Part shown: in pieces, positions 21,701 to 29,092 of the stretch
How positions within the stretch are numbered: the first letter of the stretch is position 1
Layout of the letters: each line of letters starts with the position of its first letter
Origin: Limnoperna fortunei
Taxonomy: Eukaryota > Mollusca > Bivalvia > Mytilida > Modiolidae
Assembly: GCA_944474755.1 (NCBI GenBank)
Contig: OX104120.1
Coordinates: forward strand, 22,989,242 to 23,053,241
Direction of reading: 5' to 3'
Length of the DNA stretch: 64,000 nucleotides
Made by a program: the position numbers and the translations under genes
Notes under the pieces: model-generated
Told to the model about the DNA's origin: nothing
Database searches by the model: none
Seen by the model: the letters and a program-made list of their open reading frames with translations, nothing else

Positions 21701-22584
21701 GAATCATCTGTCGTTCAACGCTTTTTAGACTGATGGGAGCGGGGACCCACGCTCCCATCAAGTCTAAAAAAGCGTTGGACGTTGGACTTTTGTAAAGCGG
21801 TATTTTTTATTTTGATTTTACAGCTTTGATTACGTATATAGGATCCTCCTTGAAGCTGATTTATCTAGTACTTTTGCTTATATTGTACATGGTTCAGAGT
21901 ACTTCGATCTGCACCTTACACACAAGGGTACTAGATAATGATCCCTGTCGGTTTTATTTATATGCATGGTTTAAAGTTCTTAGATCATCACCTAACACTC
22001 AAGTGTACCGTGATAATGATCCCTGTCCATTTTTATTTACATTGATCAGCACCTAACAAACCAGAGTACCAGAAGGTTCTATAAGTGTTACATCAGCACC
22101 TAACAAACTAGATTATCAGATAATGATCATATCCTGTCTGTTATATTATTCAACAAGCATTCAGAACGTTTGTTGAATTAAGGATATAATACCACCAAGT
22201 TTCCTGTAATCGCCGCTATGGGACGCTTCATTGACGGTGATAGTGGATTGGTGAGTGAAAATAAGCAAATATTGTTTTTATCTTCAACTGACCTAAACTA
22301 TTCTAGAGTTTAAAAAAAGGTAATGCAAACATCTCTTGATAACGCGCCAAACAAATAAACAAAAACGTATGCAAATAAACAGCAAAATAACGGATTCTTA
22401 ACTTTAAATGAAAAATATACTCACAGAAAATAACCATTCCCATGATCAGAAGAAAAAATTGGTCGAATTCCTCAGGATTTATTGCATTATCTACACTTTT
22501 ATTATAAAAATCACTTTGCAAAGCAATTAATTTATAATTTGTCCAATTTAAGTTTTTCTCTAATTCCAACAATCTGGCCTCCAT
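3604..22584 (-). CDS. AMT: Ammonium transporter (AMT), 10 coding exons, isoform a
   Basis: AMT/MEP/Rh-family membrane channel moving ammonium or ammonia across the plasma membrane. Exons in order on the minus strand: 22584-22425, 13725-13636, 13355-13128, 12181-12087, 11526-11389, 10671-10438, 10118-9980, 6560-6466, 4388-4262, 3755-3604. All junctions are GT-AG and phases agree, giving 485 residues, normal for the family. Residues 192-217 ([13 protein letters not shown] to GPR) match the PROSITE ammonium-transporter signature. The twin pore histidines correspond to H200 (in DFAGSGNVH) and H363 (in HLGGGSWG). Other family blocks are [39 protein letters not shown] and the C-terminal [11 protein letters not shown]. 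The N-terminus carries a short coiled-coil-like stretch and an NKS glycosylation site before the first membrane helix. Nothing is broken in this reading. Regulation may involve a second first exon at 52429-52606. Confidence 0.94.
3756..4261 (-). other. AMT intron 9
   Basis: 506 bp between exons 9 and 10. No repeat family or open frame recognised. Confidence 0.6.
4262..4388 (-). CDS. AMT: AMT exon 9
   Basis: Acceptor catttcag, donor gtaacac. It encodes [20 protein letters not shown] and [22 protein letters not shown], the last membrane helix and the start of the cytoplasmic tail. It ends one base into the Gly codon shared with exon 10. Confidence 0.92.
4985..5680. repeat. 70-bp tandem repeat with alternating dimeric units (AMT intron 8)
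   Basis: About ten copies of a 68-71-bp unit recognisable by 'GAACTGAATCGCCAGTCCC' and 'TGTATGATTGGTCGAATG'. From about 5058 to 5474 the units alternate between ATCGCCA and ATTGCCT variants, so the real amplified unit is a dimer of about 139 bp. It lies inside AMT intron 8. Confidence 0.88.
5965..6245. repeat. Inverted and direct repeats of a TATTGGCCTAG motif
   Basis: CTGTATTGGCCTA occurs repeatedly in direct order from about 6020 to 6080. Then a hairpin forms between 6113-6147 (TACGTGATATGATTTCTGTA onward) and its inverted copy at about 6210-6241. This looks like a foldback element in AMT intron 8. No coding content. Confidence 0.65.
6466..6560 (-). CDS. AMT: AMT exon 8, second pore histidine
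   Basis: Acceptor tgttttag, donor gtaagtg. It encodes [20 protein letters not shown] through HWDKRSGL. The first His (H363) matches the second twin histidine of the transport pore. The next intron contains a 70-bp satellite whose units carry donor-like sequence resembling this exon's end. Confidence 0.92.
6561..7486 (-). other. AMT intron 7, distal part
   Basis: No gene or confident repeat seen; AT-rich unique-looking sequence. Confidence 0.5.
7487..8597. mobile_element. 1.1-kb element with AAGGTCTTTCCCAC ends
   Basis: AAGGTCTTTCCCAC at 7487-7500 is matched in inverted form by GTGGGAAAGACCTT at 8584-8597. A second short inverted pair of the same motif (about 7556-7588) and the phrase 'CCTTCTTGTCTTTCTTAT' occur twice at the left end, showing a tandem duplication of that end. 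No transposase frame; the short open frames here are microsatellite-like. Non-autonomous DNA element inside AMT intron 7. Confidence 0.5.
8650..9265 (+). repeat. Two diverged copies of a 'TCTTSTCCGCACA' interspersed repeat
   Basis: Segments at about 8668-8790 and 9150-9265 share 'TCCGCAC', 'CAATCAATATGAAACTT' and 'GAAGTTTTGCAATC' in the same order, about 480 bp apart. A poly-C run interrupts between them (about 8946). The function is unknown. 9266-9979 shows nothing recognisable apart from a C-then-A homopolymer tract near 9777-9800. Confidence 0.5.
9980..10118 (-). CDS. AMT: AMT exon 7
   Basis: Acceptor ttgttaacag, donor gtaatac. It encodes [20 protein letters not shown] through [11 protein letters not shown]. 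The stretch KVDDPLDA is a strong family block directly before the second pore histidine. It ends one base into the Val codon completed in exon 8. Confidence 0.93.
10438..10671 (-). CDS. AMT: AMT exon 6
   Basis: 78 codons, acceptor gttatttcag, donor gtaatttg. It encodes [20 protein letters not shown] through [10 protein letters not shown], spanning the FGFxxFNGSS block and the next helix. Both ends are phase 0. The open frame continues past the donor, but the family alignment and exon 7 phase place the splice here. Confidence 0.93.
11019..11245 (+). mobile_element. Old, diverged SINE copy
   Basis: The plus strand retains the order of the SINE family: a GCCTGTCAACA segment, a B-box-like GAGTTCGAGCCTTAC, then CTCGACTCCAACCTTAAG, GCTTGCCAGTTT, CCGGCTTGCTCTCC and TTGGACGCTGTGATAACTGA. 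It is much more diverged than the copies at 1774 and 48711, so an older insertion, here in AMT intron 5. Confidence 0.6.
11389..11526 (-). CDS. AMT: AMT exon 5, signature segment
   Basis: 46 codons between acceptor atttttaag and donor gtaagtgcc. It encodes [20 protein letters not shown] and on to [12 protein letters not shown]. It holds the pore Asp and first twin His (D192, H200) and the family PROSITE signature. The Asn in SGNVH replaces a residue that is often Val or Thr. Confidence 0.93.
12087..12181 (-). CDS. AMT: AMT exon 4
   Basis: Acceptor ctttgtag, donor gtaacc. It encodes [20 protein letters not shown] plus 11 residues. The GWL corresponds to the pore-lining tryptophan region. The loop before exon 5 is short compared with many AMTs. 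The donor is weak, but it is the only one that keeps phase 0 with exon 5. Confidence 0.85.
12364..12588. mobile_element. 225-bp MITE with about 43-bp TIRs (AMT intron 3)
   Basis: GGGGTCATCCATAATTG opens the element and its reverse complement closes it; the match continues through 'TCAACATTTTTCAC' and 'GTTTGCAAA' for about 43 bp. Flanks are TTTA on the left and TTAA on the right, which suggests a TTAA target duplication as used by piggyBac-like and Kolobok-like elements. No coding capacity. Two purine runs (GGGGGGAGGGG-type) mark the centre. Confidence 0.75.
12640..12765 (+). repeat. Fragment related to the 400-bp (CAAT)n-tailed repeat
   Basis: It resembles the 5' half of the repeats at 25553-25935 and 42538-42942: 'TCGACCCATAGAG', 'GCGTCC', 'GGGGTTGTTG' and 'GGAAAGCCTG' in order. 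Strongly diverged. Confidence 0.35.
13128..13355 (-). CDS. AMT: AMT exon 3
   Basis: Acceptor tttatag, donor gtactctt. It encodes 75 residues, [19 protein letters not shown] through VYSSAIT, covering TM2 and TM3 with the conserved [20 protein letters not shown] block. Split Phe and Gly codons at either end join exons 2 and 4. Confidence 0.92.
13636..13725 (-). CDS. AMT: AMT exon 2
   Basis: Acceptor tttttccag, donor gtgagtattg; phases 1 in and 1 out. It encodes [17 protein letters not shown] followed by [12 protein letters not shown], the highly conserved end of TM1 and following loop of AMT proteins. It joins equally to exon 1a or 1b. Confidence 0.92.
15945..15966 (-). CDS. Candidate terminal coding exon of the same unknown gene
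   Basis: Acceptor ttcttttttag; it completes a Lys codon and reads QLTQAL then TGA (15947-15945). Supported only by phase and splice-site agreement with 16391-16491. Confidence 0.28.
16391..16491 (-). CDS. Candidate internal exon (acidic helical peptide) of the same unknown gene
   Basis: It is bounded by acceptor tttttacag and donor gtaagaatgg. The 101-bp open stretch reads [20 protein letters not shown] then [13 protein letters not shown], a charged, probably helical peptide. Its end phase (AA|) fits the next acceptor at 15966, where translation continues KQLTQAL and stops. Good splice sites plus open frame plus fitting phase argue for a real exon, but no homology is recognised. The link to the 17548 exon is not proven. 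Confidence 0.35.
16623..16898. mobile_element. 276-bp MITE, TIR CAGTGGCGGATCCAGG, TSD AAATG
   Basis: It starts CAGTGGCGGATCCAGG and ends with the inverted CCTGTATCCGCCCCTG. The identical 5-bp AAATG on both sides (16618-16622, 16899-16903) is the target duplication. It includes G-rich and C-rich runs and a GGGGCGTACGCCCC palindrome. It is nested within the 4.4-kb element, so it is younger than that. The superfamily is not certain; 5-bp duplications narrow the choices. Confidence 0.8.
17399..17548 (-). CDS. Candidate first exon of an unknown gene inside the 4.4-kb element
   Basis: An ATG in good initiation context (GCCAAAATGG, at 17548-17546) opens a frame reading [20 protein letters not shown] then IQLCAENSF and on to 17399. 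The upstream sequence is less AT-rich than its surroundings and contains an AAGATGGCGC-type motif often found near animal promoters. The exon end is not settled; a gt after '...YYQIN' is possible. I do not recognise the protein. It could belong to the transposon or be a captured host exon. No link to the AMT frame. Confidence 0.3.
   Translation of the reverse strand: MDAVERVTDKIRDETSAPEIIQLCAENSFSTSSITALEGLYYQINGVRI
18340..19136. other. AMT intron 1, no gene seen
   Basis: Unique-looking AT-rich sequence between the 4.4-kb element and the MULE relic; a short inverted GATATTAGCC/GGTTGATATC-type motif lies near 18630. Nothing else supportable. Confidence 0.4.
19137..20095 (+). pseudogene. MULE (Mutator-like) transposase, degraded
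   Basis: The N-terminal part reads [20 protein letters not shown], a FLYWCH-like WxC...C pattern, followed by [15 protein letters not shown]. After an in-frame stop at 19428-19430 it reads [19 protein letters not shown], the first catalytic Asp block of the MULE domain. A frameshift near 19680-19720 leads into [20 protein letters not shown] and [10 protein letters not shown], where the usual second Asp (DFE) reads EFE. The frame ends at NNYVE followed by a consensus donor GTAAGTTT, so the 3' exon is missing or not recognisable. The stop, the frameshift and the altered residue make it dead. MULE transposases make 9-bp target duplications, matching the foldbacks elsewhere in this window. Confidence 0.85.
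20150..20330. repeat. Fragment of a G-rich-hairpin, CGTCCG-type element
   Basis: A hairpin TGTCCCCCGCC...GCGGGGACAT at 20150-20180 is followed by GTCCATCCGTCCGTGCGTG and TTTCTCAGCTTC. The same layout occurs at the ends of the minisatellite elements at 53650-54690 and 56880-58320. Here the tandem core is lacking. 20331-20675 shows nothing more. Confidence 0.5.
20676..20822. repeat. Minisatellite, about 16-17-bp unit
   Basis: Roughly nine imperfect units of GTCGGACTATCGAACC. No coding content. Confidence 0.8.
20962..21637. mobile_element. TIR element (MITE-like), copy 2
   Basis: The left end GTAGCTACAATAATGTAGCT then GAGCTACAAAGAGGTCCCAT is mirrored at the right by 'GAGCTCCGTCCATTAAAAAA' and ACATTATTGTA. 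The interior shares 'CATGGCATTGTTGTCAAAAT' and 'CTACACTCCACAATTTCAAT' with copy 1 in the opposite orientation. It is interrupted by a foldback at 21321-21409, so this element was present first. No transposase. Confidence 0.7.
21321..21409. mobile_element. MULE-type foldback, copy 1 (89 bp)
   Basis: A near-perfect hairpin: CATCTTCGCTAGCCAAGG and the following bases to the centre are repeated inverted. It is flanked by perfect 9-bp duplications CAATGCACG (21312-21320 and 21410-21418). It is inserted in the TIR element at 20962-21637. Confidence 0.88.
21712..21781. repeat. Foldback hairpin
   Basis: CGTTCAACGCTTTTTAGACT pairs with its inverted copy ending AAGCGTTGGACG around a GATGGGAGC/GCTCCCATC stem. 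It is not of the CTTCGCTAGCC family and no target duplication was found. 21782-22424 beyond holds degenerate repeats of a 'GATCAGCACCTAACAAAC' motif and no gene. Confidence 0.6.
22425..22584 (-). CDS. AMT: AMT exon 1a (start codon, N-terminus, first half of TM1)
   Basis: 53 codons plus one base (T), then donor gtgagtata. The ATG is at 22584-22582. The protein starts [13 protein letters not shown] and ends in [14 protein letters not shown]; the split codon becomes Leu with exon 2 (T|TA). It is homologous in layout to exon 1b: heptad-like Leu/Glu stretch, N-glycosylation motif, then the FFLxIMGxxIF helix. I see no upstream coding exon, and no clear TATA element. Confidence 0.85.
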
Positions 22585-23740
22585 TTCAAAACGTACTGCA
22601 GCTCAAACGCAAAATGAATTTTAAATGCGCATTAAAAGGAAATGAAAAATAAATAAAAAATAAGATCTTTCTTCTGAGGCAAGACTAAATAATCTATACG
22701 ATTAACTTCTCGTACGATATAAAATAGCGCGAAGATCATACTATATCCTATACTTATTTTGTTATCAAGTTTCACAAATATGATTTGCAAACAAAATCAA
22801 TAGTCCATTAGGATTTTGTGGTTTCTTAATTATTAATTTAATTATATTTAAACACATGTGTATATAACCGAATATTATATATAGAGTAGCCTTTTAAAGA
22901 CATGACACAAATAATCAGAAAATATCGCAGTAAAACTGGTCCCTCCGGTTTAAAGTTCTGGTTCGGTCAGTTTTATACAAAGACGACTGGACTGGAATAA
23001 TTGTGTTTATTTATTGTGTATTATGTATGGTAATGATGATGTTTGCACTTTTTTTCAACACCTCGTGTATTGTTTGGTAAAAGACGTATAACAGATGACA
23101 AATTAAGTCACAGATTTTTGCAGACTGGAAATAAAAACAATTTACTTTGAAGCGTCGAATAAAATTATTTGTCTATTTGTTGAAAGCATATTACATAGAT
23201 TTTCTGTAACAAGTCTTGTCTTTTTGAGTGTCACATATTTGTTCTTGGTTCCACTTCTTCTCGTAGTTAAAATAAAAAAATAAATTGTCATTATTAAATC
23301 TTAATTGACATCAAACGTACAAATGTTGGCAAATCAATCGGCTTGAAATTTTTAAAACACGTTAGATACAAAACATATAAAAATGCAAAAAATTAATTTG
23401 TTTATCTATATATATGAACCAAAGTTTGTTCCAGACTAATTTATTAGGTACGTTCCTAGTTTTTAATTATTCTAAATGCTTGAAAATGTCAAAGTTTTAT
23501 AAATAAAAAACAAATTTCAACGAATTTTATATACCCCCTCTCGCTTCTTAAATTCTCAGTACAGTCGCTTACAAATTTTTGGCTCGAAACTTTGGTAAAA
23601 TGTTAAATGTACACGGCACCGTATATATCTGGGAACCAGTTATGTTCTCTGTGCCGGAGAGTGAGTTGTAAAAGACCGTTAAGTTTACATGACACCTTTG
23701 ACTTTAAATGGCGTTCAGCTTTAATAGACCGTTAAGTTTG
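22585..23740. other. Region upstream of AMT exon 1a
   Basis: This is where the promoter of the exon 1a transcript should lie. I see no clear TATA box or CpG-rich stretch. Near 23660-23735 a roughly 55-bp unit with GGCATTCAGCTTTAATAGA-like sequence occurs and recurs after 24225. Confidence 0.3.
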
Positions 23741-24225
23741 TGAGTGAGTCGCCGGAGTTTACACATTGATAATGTCCTAAAACACAGTGTTTAATCCTTG
23801 TAATTCTAATTCTGTGAAATAATCGTTGCGATTTTTAAAACAGCAAAAACAGTTACAGAAACCCATCTAGACCTCAAAACGTACCTTAGGTGGAAAGCGT
23901 AGGGATATGCAAAAGATAGTACCAAATGAACCGCGGTTCTGTAGATATTGACAGGAAAAAAACTAAATGAAACACTAAATTGTATTTATATTATATTTTA
24001 TTTGAAATCTCAATCGATTTAATTGGAAATCACTGGGGCAGAGAAAACAGTGTCCCCTCTCCCTGAGGATACGCTAGGAGGACGCCATCTTGTTTACATT
24101 GGATACTGCAAGTAGTCCGCTCAGATGAAATATCGATATATAAATTATCTGAAAATACGCCATTCAAGTGTTTTTCTCCAATCAAAGCACTTAATATAAA
24201 TAAATCACAGCATGAATAGAATTAT
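23741..24225 (+). repeat. 490-bp interspersed repeat, copy 1
   Basis: It aligns over its whole length, same strand, with 51504-51980: starts GAGTCGCCGGAGTTTACACA and ends AGCATGAATAGAATTAT. Differences are mostly single bases and small indels. No open frame. The flanks on both sides carry the same short ATGGCATTCAG-type unit, so it seems inserted in a small tandem array. Confidence 0.75.
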
Positions 24226-24478
24226 ATGGCACTGTTTACCTTATATGGCATTCAGTTTCAATAGATAATTAAATTTACACGGCACCGTTTACCTTATACA
24301 GCATGCCCCGGACTCCCCCCTTCCCCCGCCCCTAGTTATTGTTTGAATCCATATTGGAACTAGTCTAGCTAAACCACTGGATGTGAATAAATAAATAATA
24401 ATAAATAGTAAGGAATAAATAAATGTATTATAAATACATAGTTAAATACTTTAATAATACTTTAAACATAGAAATAGA

Positions 24479-24572
24479 CATCTTCGCTAGCCAAGGGTTA
24501 CGATCAGTTCCCCCTCTCTGCCAAGGGTGAAGAGAGGGGGGACCTGATCGTAACACTTGGCTAGCGAAGATG
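24479..24572. mobile_element. MULE-type foldback, copy 2 (94 bp)
   Basis: Ends CATCTTCGCTAGCCAAGG and its inverse. Flanking 9-mers AGAAATAGA and GGAAATAGA agree at eight of nine positions. The middle has a CCCCTCTCT/AGAGAGGGG stem. The surrounding 24226-25552 is otherwise AT-rich without genes. Confidence 0.83.
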
Positions 24573-25552
24573 GGAAATAGAAGATACATGTAATGTATAT
24601 AAAAAAGGCTTCATACCTAAGTGAACACCTAAAGATATAAACCAAGTAAAAACAAAATACTGTGACCTGATAATGTCGGATAATATCCCCGCTCTATAAC
24701 TTCAGAGAAGTCTTAAAATGCAGCATAATCATACAAAGCTATTGATACAATACTTTATCATTGTTAAGAACGATACAGCGAAAAATTGTTACAGACGAGC
24801 AAAATGGTTAAGTACAGGGACGTGATTACAAACGGACACTCGCACATTGACGCACAAACAAACACAGATCGAAAACATTGTACCCAATATCCCTTATAGG
24901 AAGCGGGGTTGCATATACTTAGATAAAAAACAAAAGACCTTTCGTAATTTTTCCTCAGAATTCATGTTATTGGTTTTTTATTCCATTTCATGGCAACCTT
25001 TAAAAATCTTATATTAGAAGCAATTAAATAAACTCGAAGTAACTAAAGATTAAACTGCTCACCTGAAATCAAATGTCTCAAGGCTAGTGCTTATTGATCA
25101 TTTCTTAAAATTGCATTGCAGTACAAGTAACACTAATGTCAAGTAGAAAGATAGCGTCAATCCTAAACTTCATTGATTACTTTCAAATTTGTTTCAAGCG
25201 GTTGCCAAGATTTTTAATAACGGATGCTGTCGGATAGAATTTTCATAAGGTTTAGGTTTACAAGGGCATTAATTGTACTTTTAATGTGCATTAACACAAG
25301 GTAAAATGCAGCTCAACAAACAGAGAAAATATCTCAATAATGTTAGCCGGAAAGATTTATAGATATATATGCATAAATTTAGTACAATGTGTTACAAATA
25401 AAAAAGAAACATTTCACACAGGTCCAATAGGATAAGGCAACCATGGCGATAACAATAATTTCCAAATAAACATCTTTAATGGTGTAAATAAAAACTTACT
25501 GTAGCTCGAAACAAATAACATGAAATAAAAACAGAATGTTGAAACGTTATAG

Positions 25553-25935
25553 TGATTGATTGATTGATTGGTGTTTTCTTTACGTACAGAAAGCAGTATT
25601 TCAGCAATATTCAAGATGAGAACAAGTTTACAAACAATCGACTGGAAAGGGGATTGGGACATCGAAAACAAAATTTTGACTGCACTGGAATAGTATGGAG
25701 CATTTGGAAGGGGCGGAGATTTTAGACTTGTAGAAGCTGCAATGAGCCTATTCATTTACGAAATCTATAAATAGTGTCTTTATCGTGGCAATCTTCCAAC
25801 ACGTCACCACTACGGGGTCCGCCACCGGGCTTTCCGTATTATGACCCGACAACCACCAACGAGAAATTCTACCTAATCCACCATCCGAGGACGCGCGGGG
25901 CTGCCCTGTGGGTCGAGCATTGGCAACCCTATCAG
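25553..25935 (-). mobile_element. 400-bp repeat with (CAAT)n tail, minus-strand copy
   Basis: Read on the minus strand it runs from 'GGGTTGCCAATGCTCGACCC' through 'TCATAATACGGAAAGCCC' and 'CTTGTTCTCATCTTGAATAT' to a tail of CAATCAATCAATCA. The copy at 42538-42942 matches throughout. A short tandem tail is typical of elements made by target-primed reverse transcription, so a SINE or a LINE 3' end is likely. Confidence 0.7.
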
Positions 25936-26528
25936 AAAGACTATAAAAACTGATATCTAATAAGATCAGTCCTAATACAACCAGTAAACTCAGAATGCAG
26001 AACGGTTGTAAAATAATATTGAAAAATAATGGGTTTAGATGCCAACACCGAAGTCGGCACAAAAAAAAAAACCCACGAATTTTCCATGCGTTTTTCTTTA
26101 GTGTAAACATATTTTATTGGTGGTAAAACATAGTTAATACATCGTATACAAAGTTAGTATCCGGAAACAAGTCACAGACTTATATTAATCCGTTTCCTAT
26201 AGATATTACAGTTACATTAATAATACTCAATGGGTAAAAACTATTTACAACATAAGCGAATATATATATATATGTTTATTTGGATAACTACCCCTTTACA
26301 ACGGGGGCAACCACCATCGGGGTAATGGTGGTTGCGTCCACATACAAGCATTATAAAACAAAATAGATACATGTACAGGCAAAATAACACAACGTACAAA
26401 TATATCGTTAAGGTAAAAGTCATTCAAGCAGTTAAGATACATAGTGCACTAGTATATATACAAAAATTTCACACTAAAACAGTCTGTTATGAATAAAGTT
26501 AGATCATACGAATCTCACATAAAAGTAA

Positions 26529-26565
<37 letters not shown>

Positions 26566-26605
26566 AATTGGCAATATTTAAAACATAAAACATGGGCAGT
26601 TCATT
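25936..26605. other. Simple repeats and small hairpin, no gene
   Basis: It includes a hairpin GCAACCACCATC...GGTGGTTGC near 26309-26336 and an (AT)15 run at 26531-26560. It probably includes the 3' untranslated end of the LINE that follows on the minus strand. Confidence 0.5.
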
Positions 26606-29063
26606 TTACACAATGATATCATTAAAGATTTTCGACCTCTGTTTAAAAAGACTTTTGATAAAGTATACACCTATGTTATCAAAATATGATCCAATCTCAT
26701 CATTAATGAAGTAGCCCCAGTCCCCAATTAAAAACTTGATCTTGTCATTAGGATTCAGAAAATTAAAATTGAGGTATGGGATATTTGAATCATTTTTTTC
26801 GAAGGTGTCTTCACGAATTTCAGCTAAGGCAGGACATTCCAATAAAAAGTGATTAATGTTTTCAGTTACATTTTCAGCACATATCTTGCAAGTTGAAGAG
26901 TTACTAAGGCGAAATCTTTGCAGATTTTCGTAAAGACATAAGGTGTTTGTTCTGCAGAGAAATTTAAGTCTAGTCCCTTCAAAATCTGATTGAACATCTA
27001 GATATTTCTGTCTTCCTTTCCGTCAAAATATCTACTGTGAGTTTTGAAGCTGAATTTTGTCCCATAAAGAGGTTAAATTTTCTTGTATTAAAGGTCTTGT
27101 CAGTAAACATAAAGTCGAGACCAACTTCTTGGAAGATAGATTTAATGTACGTGAAGTAGGGCCAATCGTTAGAGGCAACCTTTTCTAACTCCCAAAATAT
27201 AACTTTACAAAGTCTTGTCTCTGGTAGTTTACAGATATACTTGAAATACGAGCCTCGTTGTCCGTCGAGAAAGTCATTGATCGGTTCCCAACCTAATTCG
27301 GCCAATAATGAAGATTTGGGTACATTTACCTTAGTCTTCAATGTTATCTTGGCCGCTTTGTACTGAGCGCCACTCAAAATATCCTTGTCACTTTGGGAAA
27401 AGGTCATCCATGAACCACAGGCATGCGATATAGAAGGTCTTAAAACGCTATTCCATAGGGCGTCCCCAAAGATAATACGGTTAAAGTTTCCGTGCATCCC
27501 CAAAATAGGGGTCATGTAATTTAATTTCTTATCAATATTCTCTTTAATGTACGAGTTTATGTGAAAATGTGGTTTCAACGTCCGTGACAAGTATACTCCA
27601 AGATATTTATACTCGTTCGTTTCGTATATGAATTGATCACCTAGCGACCATTTTTTGCTCTTATCAACTCGTTTGCCAACTATCATTACTTTCGATTTGC
27701 TAGCATTAAATTTCAGATTCCATTTACTAGCAAATTTAGCAGAGATATCAAGAAGTGTGTTTAGATCAGATTCCGAACCCGCTATCAAGGTAATGTCATC
27801 AGCAAACAACAACACATTAATGAGATGGTTCGAGATCCGAATGCCAACACCGGCTTCCTTTAACATACCGACCAAGTCATTCATTAGGATCGAAAAGAGT
27901 GTAGGGGACAAAACACAACCTTGTTTAACACCATACTCTTGTTCGAACCATTCGCCTTCGACGTCCCCAAAAACCACTTTATTGTCAACTTGGCTATAAA
28001 GTGAACGAAGCAAACGCCAGTGCTTTCCTTGTACGCCGCTTTTCCATAGAATGTAAAAAAGACCGTCTCGCCAAACTCTATCAAAGGCTTTCGACAGGTC
28101 CAGAAAGGCAATATAGGTTTGTTTTTTCTTACTTTTCTGAATAGTGGAGACACCTTGGAGAGTAAATATGTTGTCTTCAAGCCTTCTTTGTTTACGAAAA
28201 GCCCATTGACATTCCCCAAGCACGTTATTATCATCGAGGAACGAAACCACATTTTCTTCAATAACTTTTGAAAATATTTTGTAAACATTAGATGATAAAG
28301 TGATTCCTCTATAGTTATCGAGGTCAAAAGCCGACCCTGATTTCAGAATGGGCTTTATGATACCCTTAAGCCAATCTGAGGGAATCACCTCTACATCGGC
28401 AATCACAGTGAACATATCGACCAGTGAATCAAGTAGGGAATCACCCCCGAATTTGAGAAATTCATTTGGTATTTCGTCATAACCCATCGCTTTACCTGAT
28501 TTTAGTGACTTGAGGATATTATGGATTTGATCCTTAGATATATGTAAGGAGAACGACCGATCATTTTTAACATCCCCAGAATCAAGCTTATCTACATAAT
28601 CCTTAATCATTTCTTTAAAGCTTGGGTTTAAAGTTTCAGGTTTACCAATGCCGCTAAAATGTTTTTCTAAAGAGGGACCTATCTCACATTCCTCTGTCAA
28701 GATTTCGGGTGTATCATCTGGGTTCAAGATATAAGAAGGGAGGTTGCGTTCAGGGCTGCCTTTAAGAAAGTCCCAAAACCCTTTAGACTTTTGCTTCGCG
28801 GATGCGCATTTACTATTAAATAGACGAATCTTATCGTACTGTTCTTTCTTTTTAATAGCATCCTGTACCAAACGTTTTCGTCTCTGATACGATTCGGATA
28901 GAATTTTTCCGGTTTCAGAGTCATGGGGGCGCGATTTATCGTGAATCCGTTTCAACCGGTTGACATTTTGTCGAGATTTAATAAGTAGGTCTATATCTTT
29001 AATAAACTTGTATATTTTGTAACAGAAGTGATATATAAAATAAATGTGGATACAGGAAAACAC
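26606..29063 (-). pseudogene. LINE A: reverse transcriptase ORF, 5'-truncated, one frameshift
   Basis: A 694-residue frame (29063-26979) encodes a non-LTR reverse transcriptase: NYRGITLSSNVYKIFSKV, FLDLSKAFDRVWRDGLF, GVKQGCVLSPTLFSILMNDL and the catalytic FADD (VLLFADDITLIAG). A frameshift near 27000 moves the C-terminus to another frame that carries a CxxC...H....C zinc knuckle (CKICAEN ... NHFLLECPAL) and ends at 26606. The upstream endonuclease domain is missing, and the first 40 or so residues look like random read-through, so the element was truncated at its 5' end, as is usual for LINEs. It abuts the 3' end of LINE B, same strand. It is a different family from LINE C and D (GVKQGCVLSP versus RQGENLSPF). 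Confidence 0.88.
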
Positions 29064-29092
29064 TGATGAGGTTTTAGTGCAGAGATGAGGTT